Shown piece by piece: positions 1 to 11,965 of a DNA stretch of 64,000 bases. This stretch comes from Ochotona curzoniae. Taxonomy: Eukaryota > Chordata > Mammalia > Lagomorpha > Ochotonidae. Made by a program: the position numbers and the translations under genes. A model generated the notes under the pieces. It worked only from the letters and a program-made list of their open reading frames with translations. It made no database searches and was not told the origin of the DNA. Location of the stretch: contig NW_024467121.1 of NCBI RefSeq assembly GCF_017591425.1, positions 16,752,707-16,816,706 on the forward strand. The letters run 5' to 3'. Each line of letters begins with the position of its first letter. Within the stretch, counting starts at the first letter, position 1.

Positions 1-65
1 AAAAGACATTCAAGGATATTTTTGGGAGAAGATCAAAAGCCTTGGAAAAATGACACTCTCTCTCT

Positions 66-136
66 GTATATAAATATATACACACACATATATATACATA
101 TATGTATATATACAGTCATTTATATATATGTATATG
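66..136. repeat. (TA)n / TATACA-rich simple repeat
   Basis: Alternating TA with CA interruptions over about 70 bases. It makes short open frames on both strands rich in Tyr and Ile, which are not genes. Confidence 0.9.
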
Positions 137-667
137 AAAATGCTATGACAATGAACATAATAGGAAGGCAATGTAAAAGAATACACATGCAAGCCTATTG
201 GAAATTGGAATGCTATTTTTCCAGGATGTTCAGAGACCCTCTCTCCATGTTGGTGATAGGGAAGCAGAGACCCTAAAGATGGGAGGCATTGAGATCTGCA
301 TATGGCTCAGGAGGAACTATTCAGACAGAGAAGGAAGTGCAAAGGCTCTGGGGCTGAACAGTAATTTCTTACTTGATATACAATTAAAAAATTGAATGCA
401 AAAGAAAGGAAGAGGAAATGGAGGTCTTTGGTTTTTAAAGGAAACCAACTCAATTCACAAGTACCTACAATACACTCAGCACTTACTCTTTGCTATTTTC
501 ATGCAGAACTCTGCAGAGAACTGCAGTGGTACATTAGCTTAAGCTTCTACCTGAGGGGTCCAGCAGCCCATATGCTTGCAAGTTTGAGTTTTGGCTGCTC
601 CATTTTGTGTAGATTTTCTTGCTAATGTACCTGTAAGATTGCCAAAGTCCTTAGTTCTCTATATCCA
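137..667. other. Unassigned sequence, no gene seen
   Basis: Moderately complex AT-rich DNA. Short overlapping open frames (60-80 codons) carry no recognisable domain. No repeat family was recognised. Confidence 0.5.
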
Positions 668-815
668 CAAAGGAGTCCTGGCAGAAGCTCCAGGCTCCTT
701 GCTCCAGATCAGTTCAACTCCAGCCATTACAACCATTTCGAGAGAACCAGCAGATGGAAGCGTGCTCTCTGTGTCTTTCTTTGTAACTCTACCTTTAAAA
801 AATGTTTAAAAAAAT
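668..815 (+). mobile_element. CSINE: C-repeat SINE, 3' half
   Basis: The order 'cagaagctccaggctcc', 'ccagatcag', 'gaaccagcagatggaag', 'tgtaactct' is the 3' half of a sense C-repeat, followed by an A/T-rich tail. The tRNA-like head is missing, so this is a 5'-truncated copy, and it is well diverged from the young copies downstream. Confidence 0.8.
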
Positions 816-1599
816 TTTTTTAAAGGAAACTTGCTCAACAGATGCTTATTAAAGAGATTGTTAAGAAAAGCTAAAGCTTCTTGAGCACTCCATGCATCCA
901 TCTGTAGTAGATACATACAACATATGGTATGTAACAGCACACCTAATCTCCACTATAAACTATAGGAGTCGATTGGAAATCAATACTTATAACATCAGTA
1001 AAGCATTGAGATAAATTATTAAATATGTAGACTGTGAATATTTATGAAATAGCCAACAGTCTAAAGATGGGCTTATGTACATGAATGTTAAACACTTCTT
1101 ATTTTTGTGGATCACAGCGTAATTAAATCTTGGAATTGAAGATCATGATTATAGCTATATACTTAGCTAATGACTCTCCAGTCATCCCATCATCATCACA
1201 ACAAGTACAAGCCTCTCTTACCACATCAGGTTGCATTATAAAGAGTGAAGTCTTATTCTAAAAATCTAAAATGAATTCCTCTTCTTTCTCTCCCACCACT
1301 GTCTCTCCTCAACTAATGTAATTTTTTGGTTGCCTAGAATAGTCTAGTTTAAATCCCTTTCTGTTTCCTTATTCACAGCTGAGCCCTAGCATGTCCAGAG
1401 CCTTTGTAATTCCAGCTGTTCCTCACTCTGTTACTTGAAGCCAACGGTGAGTAAGCCCTTCTGAGTGATTTCGAGATGCATATGTTTTCCTCTAGCCATG
1501 TTCAAGGCTACATTTCTTATGATCCATTAGAGCTGTGGCTTCAAAAAGAAACTAGTTCTGATGACTTTCTACTCAAATGCAATCAACACCTTTCAAACT
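816..1599. other. Unassigned AT-rich sequence
   Basis: No gene, RNA gene or recognised repeat family. A pyrimidine-rich stretch occurs near 1280-1310. Confidence 0.5.
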
Positions 1600-1856
1600 T
1601 TAAGATTTATTTTAAAGGTATAGTTACAGAGAAGGAGAGAGAAGGAAAGAGAAACAGTGAGACAGTGAAAGGGAAAACCTTATATCTTCTGGTCCACACT
1701 CCAAATAGCCTCAGTAGTGAACGCTGAGCCCCGCTGAAAGCAGGAGTCTAGCACTCCATTCTAGTCTCTCACATGGGTGGCAAGGGCCCATGTACATGGG
1801 CAATCTTCCACTTTCCCAGGTACATTGGCAGGGAGCTTGCTGCATCACAAGACCAG
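1600..1856 (-). mobile_element. CSINE: C-repeat SINE, antisense, diverged
   Basis: It begins with the antisense tail 'taagatttatttta', passes through the purine-rich 'gagagagaaggaaagag' part and 'gtctctcacatggg', and ends in 'ctttcccaggtacattggcagggagct'. The antisense tRNA head is absent. It is heavily mutated and therefore old. Confidence 0.8.
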
Positions 1857-2151
1857 CCAAATTCTGTTGAGTTTCTATCTAAACTGGGTTTACTTACTCA
1901 TCAATCAGCAAGGTATGCTAGTTTTGTTTCCAGTACTGATCCAGATTTAGTATCTGGGTTTTATAGTAGATATGACATAAAGAGCCTCAACTCTTAGGGT
2001 AGAAACATCAGGATGATGCATGCCAAACAGGCATCAAGTGGAGTATTTAGGATGTTCATATAAATGTTCTGGTGTCAACCAGGATTTTCATATATAAGAA
2101 GAACATGATATGCAAGCCCCTTTTTTTGGTTAACAGTTTACTTGCAGCACT

Positions 2152-2466
2152 TTTGTTTTTAATCAGAAAGTCAAATCTACAGAGAATGGGAGGCAGAGAG
2201 AAAGATCTTCTGTCTGCTGGTTCATTCCCCAAGTGGCTTCAACACCCAGAGCTGAGATGATCCAAAGCCAGGAGCCAGGAGCTAATTGTGGGTCTCCACA
2301 TGGGTGCAAGGTTCCAAGGCTTTGGGCCATTCTTGACTGCTTTTCCAGGTGACAAGCAGGGAATTGGATGGGAAGTGGAGCAGCTGGGATACAGCCTGGC
2401 ACCCATATGGGATCCTGGTACTTGCAAAGCAAGGATGTAGTTACTAGGCTATTGTGCTGGGACCTT
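2152..2466 (-). mobile_element. CSINE: C-repeat SINE, antisense, near full length
   Basis: All landmarks are present in antisense order: 'gatcttctgtctgctgg', 'ttcattccccaag', 'caaagccaggagccagg', 'gtctccacatggg', 'gggaagtggagcagctggg', 'cacccatatgggatcctgg' and the head end 'ctattgtgctggg'. Flanks at 2146-2155 (agcacttttg) and 2469-2478 (agcacctttg) match at 9 of 10 positions and look like the target duplication. A 139-codon open frame (2368-2787) starts inside this SINE and is not a gene. Confidence 0.9.
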
Positions 2467-2479
2467 GAAGCACCTTTGA

Positions 2480-4319
2480 TAGGTTCCAGTAAGAAAGCTT
2501 GTAGTTCTTGCCTAGAGATTCTTGTATTTGTTCACTCTAGTGATTGTAATACTATACTCATACATTCGGTAAATAGATATGTCCCTGTCACTAGTTTGGC
2601 TTATAATCCTGAGGATATGCTCGAAGCACTTGTATTTTTGTACATTGATCTTTACTTTTTATTTGATTGCAAAAACCCATGGTTAAGCCTTCCTGGGGTA
2701 TATAGAAAATTGTACTGTGTTCTAAATATCTTCTCTCAAGAATTATTCCTTAGATCAAACATTAAGTACCCATTAATAGAAAGTTAACTAAATTTTAGCA
2801 TATTATTGTAGTGGTATAAGCATGCTAGTTTTAACGATGTTCAGTCTGTTAGTACATATTAATGCTATACATTGAAGAAGGTAAAGAAAAAGCAGTTTGC
2901 AAATCATAAATGTAGAGTATGGCCTGGCATATGTTACTTATTTATGGAAGAATATTGACTGTGGTGCAAATTTCAGTCATCCTCAGAAGGCTTCCCGATA
3001 ACTTTTATTCCCTTCTTTATGCAATGTTCCTAAATCATCTTTGAATTAAAATGATAAAGCTGAATAAATGTTGAAAAAATTGAATTGACTAGATTATCAA
3101 AATAAACATGAAATATAACCTTCTGATCATGTAGATGAATGAGCTGCCCCTTTAGGTATTTCAAAGCTTCCTCGATGTATTTATACTCAGAACAAAAATC
3201 CCATTTTGTACAAACATTAGGACATTCTAATGCTGAGAAGGGAGCTGGACAATGCAAATGTTGATGTCGGCTCTCGTGATTAGAGCCTTCTTGCCTGAAT
3301 TTTTAAAACAAGGCAGTTTGTTTTCTGAGAGTAGAAAATAAATCAACAAAGAAAAAAATCTAGTTCTCAATATTACTGATCTTTCACTTCTTTATAGTTA
3401 TTGGTTGTATCATGTAATTAACCCATTAAGGAGATTTCCTTTCAATTTCTTCTGTGGAAATGTGAATTGCTTTATTTCTTCCTTCTTCCCTATTAAAGAA
3501 AACCTACAAGATAGCCAGGTTCATTGCACCTGAATCAAAAGCATAGTACTATTCTGTCTGAAAGTGAAATGGTTTAGTTCGGTCCCTGTTGCTTGAAATT
3601 TGGTATTCCCAATTTAGAGTATCAAAAGATGTGGCTAATTATTCTCATAGCAATGATAATCACACCAATTATGATTCTTAAATGAACTGAGGAGACAAAA
3701 GTGTAGAAGAGACTCACAAAACAAGTGAGGGGGAAGTGATTTCAGGTATTATAAACACACGTTTTTTTCCTTTCGAAAGAACAATTAAAAATACTTGAAA
3801 GGGTCCCAGGTCCCATTATTGCTATGAAATCTATGGGAAGCAGGTGAAATATCATTCATACCATCACAATTATTTCTACACCAGAGTATTACTGCCAGTT
3901 CCCTGATTATAGCTGTCAGAACCCCATGTTCTGTCCACTCTAAAATTTATCAAAGAAAATATTTAGCAACAGCTCTTAGAAAATGAAAGTTAAATAAGGA
4001 AATATATTATTAAATCAAGAGAGTTTATATAACCTAATGAAAGTTAGTAAAAGTTCCAGGGGAACTAAATTGTGGATAAATACCTTTATACCTTTATCTA
4101 TGTGTGCACATATACATGGATATTTTTCTTACTTCCAAACTTAAGAGAAACTTGCATTATGTTACATTAGTAATAGTACCACCAGTAAAATTATGTTATG
4201 TTTTTCATCCATGCATCAACTAGTTGATAAATCAAGATCAGTTTATCTTTTTTTTTAATGTCTCTAGAAAGACAAAGAATTTTCCAACTTGGTTTGAACA
4301 AGCCTACATAAAATGCATT
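2480..4319. other. Unassigned AT-rich sequence, about 1.8 kb
   Basis: No coding signal and no confidently recognised repeat. Codon-like ORFs are all under 80 residues. It may hold very old, unrecognisable repeats. Confidence 0.5.
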
Positions 4320-4673
4320 CTTTTTTTAAACAGGTCTGTTTCTTTATTTGAAACTCAAAGTTGCAGAGAGAAGAGAGGGAGAGGGAGAGTGGAGGTAAAG
4401 AGGAAAAGAGATTTTACATCCTATGATTCACTTCCCAAATGGCTGCCATAGCTGGCACTCAGCCAAGCTGAAGCCAGAGCTAGCATCTTTATCCTAGTCC
4501 CTCATGTAGATTGCAGCAGCACAAGTACCTGGGACCTCTTAGACTGCTTATCCCATCTCACTAGTGGGGTGCTGGATTGGAAGAGCAGTGGCTGGGATTT
4601 GAATCCGCACCCATATAGACTTCTGGTGTCGACAGTCACACCTTTACCCCCTGTGCCACAATGCCAGTGCCAA
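4320..4673 (-). mobile_element. CSINE: C-repeat SINE, antisense, full length
   Basis: Poly(T), 'ctttatttgaaactcaaag', a purine-rich 'agagagaagagaggga' part, 'ttcacttcccaaatggc' and the antisense head end 'ctgtgccacaatgccagtgcc'. Diverged relative to the youngest copies, with an expanded purine segment. Confidence 0.85.
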
Positions 4674-4684
4674 GCAGTTCTTCA

Positions 4685-4975
4685 TTACAGTTGAAATGTT
4701 TTATTCATATTGCTGATGGTTGTAAGTCTGAGAGTAGTACTGGCATGGTTTGATACAGAGGTGAAAACTTTCTTACATCTCACAGACTCCTACCTTCTCA
4801 GAGTCTCCCGTGGACAAGAGCTAAAAGAGGAAGCAAGCTCTCTACATTGAATCAAGTCACTGATTCCCATTCATTGAGACGTGACTTGCCTAATTAATCA
4901 TCTCCCGAGAGCCCCCACCTGTAAATACCATCACCTTGGAGGTTAAGGCTTCAACGTATTAACTTGGGCAGCACA
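4685..4975 (-). mobile_element. MaLR-type LTR (MLT1-like), antisense
   Basis: The segment contains 'aagaggaagcaagctctct' and the ordered blocks 'gattcccattcattgaga', 'cctaattaatcatctccc', 'gcccccacctgtaaatacc', 'atcaccttggaggttaagg', 'cttcaacgtattaactt'. This is the usual antisense order of MLT1/MST LTRs (Mammalian apparent LTR Retrotransposons). It is a solo LTR relic; no internal retroviral sequence is seen. Confidence 0.75.
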
Positions 4976-6149
4976 TGCATTTTACTTGTGCATAATGCCC
5001 TTCAATTCCTTTGGAATTAGGTAAGGAATGAATGAATGAATCATTAAGAAACCACTGCCGCTAACAGAACATGTAATCCTAGGTTGCAGGGAACACGGCT
5101 GGAGATAAAGGTATCAGCATAAGCAATAGGATTTCTGAAAAAAAAATAATAATAAGTAGGAGAAAATCTGCTCTGTAAACTGAATCATTTCATCCCATTT
5201 TATGTGAACACTCTGGGTGCCTTCTGAAAAGGATGCCAAGGGCCTGTGCTGCCATACGGCCGAGAAGCAGGCCTTCCTGAGAGTGTCACCCCAAGGGTTC
5301 TCTGAGGACTCGCAGCCACGTGCACAGCCCTGGTTTCCTCTCTCCGCCTGCCTCTTCACTCCCCCACACGCCACCCTTCTTCCCTCAACTGTTCTGTAGC
5401 TGTCAGGGTTCTTTTATAGAAATAAGTGAAATTATAATGAGACAAGAGTTAGACGTGCCAGAGATGAAAAGAAAGACTTTAAGGAAATAAAAAAAAAAAA
5501 GAAGAAATTGCTGCACTATTTGAAAGCCTTAAGAAGGAGGGAGGAGGGCAGATAAAGGGTGTCACCCTGCTCAGGAAGCTGTCTCCTTGTGCATTTGACT
5601 TTCAAAAATGCCTCTGATTGTTTCCCGGGGAACTAGTGCTGAATTAAACTGGATGGAAAGAAGAAGGAAAAAAATGCTGCATGGCTAGGGCTGGAAAAAG
5701 TTGAGGTCCAAAGATTCTCCTGTGTCAGCCTGAATGCTGTCAGCATTTATTTGGAAACCATGGTATGTGGCTACTCCGCCAAGCTTTGCTCCTTCCTCAT
5801 ACTTGCAATATAGACGGTCACATCCAGAAAGAAGGTCCCACTGGTGATTGACAGCGGACTTTTGTTCTCCAAAGCCAGAGAAGAAGCACAGTAAAGCTTA
5901 AACTACATAATGGAGATTAACTCATCATAAGAGCAACCTTCAGTTGTATAGTGCCTTCAGCTGCAAAGTGCGTTCATGGCCTTTATCTCTTTTGTTTTGG
6001 CTTACTCTGCAGAAACTTCACTGGGGGACTTGTATACCAAGCGGTACCATTTATAGAGGGAAAACTAGTCCAAGTCACGTGGTTTCAAAATGGTAGAGAG
6101 ACTTTTTAATGAAGAAATAATAAGCAAGTAAATAAATAAGTGAATGAAA
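4976..6149. other. Unassigned sequence with a local GC-rich patch
   Basis: Includes a short (GAAT)n run near 5028-5042, an A-rich tract near 5489-5502, and a GC-richer, CpG-containing patch at about 5210-5400 that is unusual for this window. Overlapping frames on both strands (up to 86 codons) have no recognisable domain. Confidence 0.5.
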
Positions 6150-6260
6150 CAATTTCATTGAACAGATAATTTAGGCTCAGGAGCATGAGTGACTTGTCTT
6201 AGATCTTTCAAATTTAGAAGCCAAGCAGTTACTAGAATCCTGTGTTTCCTGAAACTGATC
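6150..6260 (-). mobile_element. MIR: MIR fragment, antisense
   Basis: 'ttaggctcaggagcatgag', 'tgacttgtcttagatct', 'agaagccaagcagttactag', 'aatcctgtgtttcctg' follows the reverse-complement order of the MIR core (gaggctcagagagg, tgacttgcccaagg, and so on). Degraded, as expected for this ancient SINE. Confidence 0.55.
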
Positions 6261-7958
6261 AGACCATTATGTCCCTATATTATGGCTAAAGAAATCATTT
6301 TGTCAGTAAATATGCACACTATTTGCTGAGAAAGGGCAAATTTGTTGTGCACGAATACAGGTTTAGGCTTTAATATAATGAGGATAAACTTTATATAGTG
6401 GAGCTCAATGAAACACCCTAAGATACATGGAACTGGTGTTCATGGGAGATGCTTAGACAGGAGGTACAGACTTAGAATCACAGGGCTCAGATAGAAATTT
6501 CATCCAAGTACCCAAATGGAGCATTCAGCAGAAAGGAACTTTATCTACAATTCAGTGCTGGGAAATGATAGCATTTAAGCCATATGTAAAAGGTAGTATC
6601 TTTATGTAAATAACAACGCTATAATTGTTTAGCTTGGGAAAGACTTCTTAGCTACACACACTAATTTAGAAACAAATCATAGTTAGCTTTAAATTCTGGG
6701 CCATACTACCATGCAGGATATAGACTGCATTTGAGACCCCTCGTGATTTATTGTAAAAAAGAGACATTTTTGATAAAGCATTTTGGGTAACATTTACAAA
6801 CTGATTAAGAAAACTGCAGCTTCATTTCATGCTAACCCTATTGATTATCGTGTAAAATCAGTGTAGAGTCAAGATGGATTGATGATGTCTTTAGCCATTC
6901 CCGTCTTTATTAAGATCAGAGTAGCCCCTGTCCCCAACAGGTCTCTGAGAAGTAAGACTTGTTTTATATTTGTTTTGTATTTGCTTGTCTCTCTATATCA
7001 CAACTCTATGCTCTAGAGCTCAAAACGTCAATATCGGTGGCCTGTCAGTTGCTAAATATTGCATAATTTAAAATGTTCCAGAGCCTGTACTGAGGTGAAC
7101 TTTGAAGTAAATTTTGTGTCTGAAATAATTCTTTGAGTCCCATGATCGAAATCACAAAGTGCTATCCCCAAATTATGCGACTTGGTGTTTCAGAAAAGAG
7201 ATTTAGGGTGGTTATCCCTTACTTCCATTCACACTTGGCCTTGGAAGCAGATCAGAAGCCTTGGGTGAGAGATGCCCCCATCTTCCTGGAGGAAAGATGC
7301 GTGTCCTCTAAAGCTCTAAAGATGGAATCACAAAGAAACCAAGCAAACAGGCCTTTCCAGGTCTCCTCAACCCCATCCATTGAGGACCAATAACTTACAC
7401 CTCCTTTGTTGGAGCAACCTTCTCTATAGCTATCCACTTCTTCACTTCACATACAAACACGTTGCCCTGTGGCTTTAGACCTTTATTTCCTTAGGAAATT
7501 TCCCATGTAAGTAAAACATATTTTCAATTTCTATGTTTTACTTATTATTTTGTATTTTGATATTGGGGCTTCAGCCATGAGAGAAACAAAATTTCCATCC
7601 CCTTGTACTCACATCTGATACGTAGATCACAGTGGCATTGTGAATCTCCATAAATTAATGTTAGTTCAGAGATGTACTGACAAAAATTACTCTGAGTGCT
7701 GGTCACCAGATTTACAGAACTCTTACTAAAGATTCCTTAGCATCTCTCTTTTAGTATTCATTCACAAGTTAATTAAGGCCAAAATTGATTGTTAAATTGT
7801 GTGTTCAATGAGATCTCTTTGTCCAAGATATTCTTTGGCCTACCTGAATGTTTCTCATTACAAGTTTTGCGCTACACGTCTACTTGACCCTGCTGTTTCC
7901 CTGAGAGTGTACCACAGGCTTAGAAGTGCTGGGCTATGGAATTGTCATGATCAACACC
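6261..7958. other. Unassigned sequence, about 1.7 kb
   Basis: No gene. The block 7130-7440 is a little more GC-rich and carries overlapping open frames of 86 (+) and 61 (-) codons without known motifs. I do not call it coding. Confidence 0.5.

Positions 7959-8003
<45 letters not shown>
7959..8003. repeat. (CA)n microsatellite
   Basis: About 22 uninterrupted CA units. Long pure dinucleotide runs of this kind are usually length-polymorphic in mammals. The poly-Thr/His end of an overlapping 73-codon frame is an artefact of this repeat. Confidence 0.97.
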
Positions 8004-8005
<2 letters not shown>

Positions 8006-8739
8006 CCTCTGCCAGTTTAATGGAAAATTTTGTCCTCTACAAGCACAAGGTCTCGCTCCTCCAAAAATCAAGGACTCTGTGTTATCAGCATGGTTGTATG
8101 CTTAATAGCATCTCTCTGAGTCTCTATGTACAGTCTCTAAGTTGTTCCATAGCCAATCTCCCACCATTATATCTCCCAAATATTTCTATTCTAAGACTCT
8201 GAAATGATGTTTCAATTTTTAAGTCCCCTCAGGGACCATAGATTTATCTCTGCTTAGTGCTGGGTTACGATGTGATAAATCCATTTTGATGTATTTTTCT
8301 CTGGATGTTTGCATTATGTCCTCTATCATATTTCAAAACTGACATAAAGGATTCATTGAAGCATCTATTGAAGAATAGAATTGGGACATACAGTTATGGT
8401 GGAACCATGCTTTGTGATTGGGACTTGCACTCTGGGTAAAGGCAGGATAATTTGATCATGGTATATAAAGACTCACACGCGGTCAGGAAGGTGCTTACAA
8501 GTGGTGTAGTTCACTTTTGAACTGCCACAGTATGAATAAGATGCTTTTTAAGTCAACCAGGAGTAATATGTCTTCAAGGACAAGCTAGACCTTATACTCC
8601 GTAAGTCAATGCCTGTTTTCCTACAAGAAGAGGTTTAGGGAATGTACTGGGGTCTCCACAAAGATCAGAGCACAAAGGCAGATAGTTTCAGATGAAAGGA
8701 CTCAGAGCAGAGAATGTTCTTGCGTTCTTCTGCCCTGGT
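8004..8739. other. Unassigned sequence
   Basis: No gene or recognised repeat. Confidence 0.5.
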
Positions 8740-9470
8740 GATTAGAAAGTTGAATTTTGTTGTTGCTTTTGTTGTTGTTTTATATCTGGCTGTATATCTT
8801 CTTTTGAGTCTGTTCAGCTCATTTGCCTATTTTTAAATCGAGTTATTATTTGTTGTTATTTTTGTTGCTTGGTTTTCTTTTTCCCTTCCCATTCCCCCTC
8901 ATTCAGTTATCTAAATTGTGTGTTTTAGATATAAGCTCCTTCCCAAATGCATGGTTTATATTTTCTTGCAATCTGTTGGTTGTTTTTTCTTCCTCTTTAT
9001 TGCTTCTCTTGTTGTCCAGCAAATTTTAGCTTGATGAAATCCCTTTCATTGATTTATGGTTTTGTTTCCTTTGATTTTTGGAGATCTGACCCAAAAAACC
9101 ATTGCCTAGACCAACGTCATGGAATTTTCCTTCTATAATTTCGTTGAGTAGTTTTGTAGTTTCAGATCTTAAATTTAAGTCTTAAGTTCCTTCTGAGTAG
9201 CTTTTTGTATATGATGAGAAGTAACCAACAAATCTGATTCTTATGGATGTGAACAGTTTTCCCAAAATAATTTATTGAAAAGACTGTTCTTTTTTTTTTT
9301 ACTGCATGCTGTTGCCAAATATGTTGAAAATCAATCATCCATGAACAGATAGGTTTGTTTTTGAATTTTCTTCTCTGTTCCATTTGTAAATGTGTTTATT
9401 TTTATGTCCAAACTGTGCTGTTTTGATTACTGCTTATTTACCATAGATTTCCTAATATATTGATGATGAC
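8740..9470 (-). mobile_element. L1: L1 LINE fragment, antisense (L1M-type)
   Basis: Matches the remembered antisense L1M order: 'ccaaaaaaccattgcctag', 'accaacgtcatggaatttt', 'gtagtttcagatcttaaa', 'gaacagttttcccaaaata', 'tttattgaaaagactgttc', 'ttgaaaatcaatcatccat', 'ttctctgttccatttgtaa', 'tgctgttttgattactgct'. This is an old, non-coding remnant from the ORF2 3' / 3' UTR side. Confidence 0.85.
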
Positions 9471-10308
9471 ACAAGAGTTACATTGAAGAAAATGAAAGCT
9501 GCTTAAGCCTCTTAAATATTAAAAAATATGGGATAAAATGAACGTGTCATTCTTAATTTATGAACTAGATTGCAAGGATTATTGGAAGATTGAGTATAAT
9601 TCACACTGAAAACAATTAAGTCATTGCCTGGGTAGGAAGTGTGGATGAGAGAAAATCTGTATTGATGCCCTCAGACCAACTCTCACATTCCTCTTAGTTC
9701 TTATTTCTTTTCAGGCACATCACTCATACTTTTATGGAAATTAGTAAAAAATAAAAGTTGTGTGCATTTGGTGAGATGTTACAGCTTTTTTCCCCTCCCA
9801 ATGTGGAGTTGATGGTTGCTCTACTTTCTGATCCACATAGTCAGGGGTCTTATTCTAATCACAAGCCGTGATACAGTGGGTTCAATGACACTGCTTGTCG
9901 GCCTATTGGCTAAGATCAAGCTAAGGTTGATGATGGGTCCTCAGGAAAATGAATTCTCTTCTCCCTGCAGGTTTCTGCAGATGAGGCCATTCTTAGGGAT
10001 TTGGAAAGTTAGGTAAATCACTTCAGAAAGTATCTCATTGGCCAAAAGTAGGAAAGAGTGTTTGGGTGCCATAAATGATAGGAGTGAGAGTAATTCAGGA
10101 CATGCTAACTTTCTCCAAGCTTTCTTTAGCTGTTATTCCCAATTTTATTTCCTCCCCCATACACTTTTCTAGTAAATGTACTAAAGTTCTCACAAAAGAC
10201 ATATTCCCCTTAAAATTAAGTGAGCTTATAATCCCGGAGCCCATTGTAACAGCTGTTAGTTGAAGTCAGAAAAAAATTAGTTTTATCTTGGTTCCAAGAA
10301 AGGAGAGG
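9471..10308. other. Unassigned sequence
   Basis: No gene. Short frames only (66 codons or fewer). Confidence 0.5.
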
Positions 10309-10631
10309 TTTTTATTATTATTTTTTGAAGTTATTTATTGCATTGGAAAGGCAGAGTTAGCAAGAGAAAGAAGGAGAGAAAAAAGAAAGGTCTTCCACCT
10401 GCTCATATGGCTGCTTTGGCTAAAATTGGGCTGGTCTAAACCCAGGAGATTCTTCCAGGTTTTCCACATGAATGCAGGGACCCAAGAACTTGGGCCACCC
10501 ATGGTGCTTTTCCAGGCCATAAGTAGGGAGCCGAATCAGAAGTGGAGCAGCTGGGACATGAACCAGTGCCCGTATTTGATGCCAACTCTGCAGGCATAGT
10601 TTTAGTATGCTTTCGCCATTGCTCCAGCTCT
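10309..10631 (-). mobile_element. CSINE: C-repeat SINE, antisense
   Basis: T-rich start, 'gcattggaaaggcagagtta', 'aggtcttccacctgctca', 'cttttccaggccataag', 'agtggagcagctgggacat' and head end 'cgccattgctccagctc'. The 103-codon plus-strand frame 10288-10599 lies almost wholly in this SINE and is spurious. Confidence 0.88.
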
Positions 10632-11549
10632 GAAATGTTTGTTTGTTAATAGTCAGAAAATACCTTTTAGCACACCCTCAGAAAAATTGTTCTATAGCTT
10701 ATTTGAAGAATTTAGGAACTTCAGCTTGGCATTTCATTTCCTTTAGCTTCCAAGTGGTGCTAGAAATAGTCTACAACATTCATAGTCCTTGAAAACTGCC
10801 ATTCCCTTCATAGAAAATTCCACTCAGTTGTTCAATGCTTTGCCTTCAGTGGGCACTTCATCCCAGGTGACCTCCACAGGTCATAATAGAATTAGTATCT
10901 TCCCACTGGTTTCCATGGAATGCCCAAACTGCATTCCCTAATCCAGCTTTTTTTTTTTTTTTTGCCTCTAGCTTGAACAAAGTCAGAAACTAGTTCCAGA
11001 TCTCCATGACAATTTGTGATGTGCAACTATTTCTGGTACCAATTTCTACATCAATCTGAAAAAGATTTTAGTTGCTGGCTTATGAACTGATTCTAGATGA
11101 TTCAGGCAGCAAACAAAGGTTATGAAAGACTGTAAGGGTGTTCACAAACTTACAAAGAATGTTAAAGAATTATGTGGGGAAAACTGGGAAAAACAGAGCA
11201 GCCAGCTCTTGATTAAAACAGCATGTAGATCCTGCCTTACAGGGATATGTCTGTGGCCAGGAAACCATAGCTTTCTCTGCACATGTCCCTCCCTTAGACC
11301 AATGGGGGTCTGCTGACACTCTTCCCATGCCCATATCTTGTCATCTTATGGTTCTATGTCCAGTTTATACTTCCCCAGGACACATTACGTGGTCTCCTGT
11401 ATATCTATCATCTAATCTAGAACTGAAGCTATAAAAAGCTAGAACCTTGAGTTACTATTCTCAACAAAAGATAAATTCTGCATCCCACCATACTATTTAT
11501 GGTAATAAAGCCTATAAATTCTAGGAAGAGAGCTATCAAAGACTAACCA
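10632..11549. other. Unassigned sequence with an 18-bp poly(T)
   Basis: Holds a T run near 10950-10964. No gene or repeat family recognised. Confidence 0.5.
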
Positions 11550-11965
11550 ACTTTTTGCATGCTCTCAATCTGTGCCTCAGCTACTCTGGTCACTTTGTTT
11601 TTGACCCTGGCATACTCCAAGTCCCTTTCCTTCTTAGGATCCTCTTTGGGAGTCTTCCCCAGATCTTTCTGTGGCTGTCTTGTGATAAAGATCCCATATT
11701 AAATATCAGCTCCTGACAGTGAACATCCTCAATGATCCTAACAGAAACAAAGCTGCTTCCTTTGCTAAACTCTATCCATCATGCTTTTACACTAGTATTC
11801 AGACTTCTTTCCTTACATCATGTATCACTATCTTAGGTGCTCACCATTCACTTTCAGGTTTTTCCTGTGGAATAAAGTATCATGAGATCAGAGAATCGGT
11901 GACATTATTTGTTTAGCTTTTATCATTGAGTCTTCAGCATCAAGAATAGTGACAAATAAAGGGAA
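11550..11965 (+). mobile_element. L2: L2 LINE 3' fragment
   Basis: Ordered blocks resemble the L2 3' end: 'caatctgtgcctcagctac', 'cttccccagatctttctg', a pyrimidine-rich middle, 'catgtatcactatctta', 'gtgacattatttgtttagc', 'gtcttcagcatcaagaatag', 'tgacaaataaaggga'. Sense orientation, strongly diverged. Confidence 0.6.

Noticed and set aside
2368..2787. 139-codon plus-strand frame
   Set aside because: Starts in an antisense C-repeat; the non-SINE remainder has no domain, and the frame is expected by chance in AT-rich DNA.
4966..5000. 'gcagcacatg' considered as the start of a U6 snRNA pseudogene
   Set aside because: The following bases do not match U6 beyond this short string; it is the end of an MLT1-type LTR.
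7959..8003. CA repeat considered as a regulatory Z-DNA element
   Set aside because: No promoter or gene nearby; an ordinary microsatellite is enough explanation.
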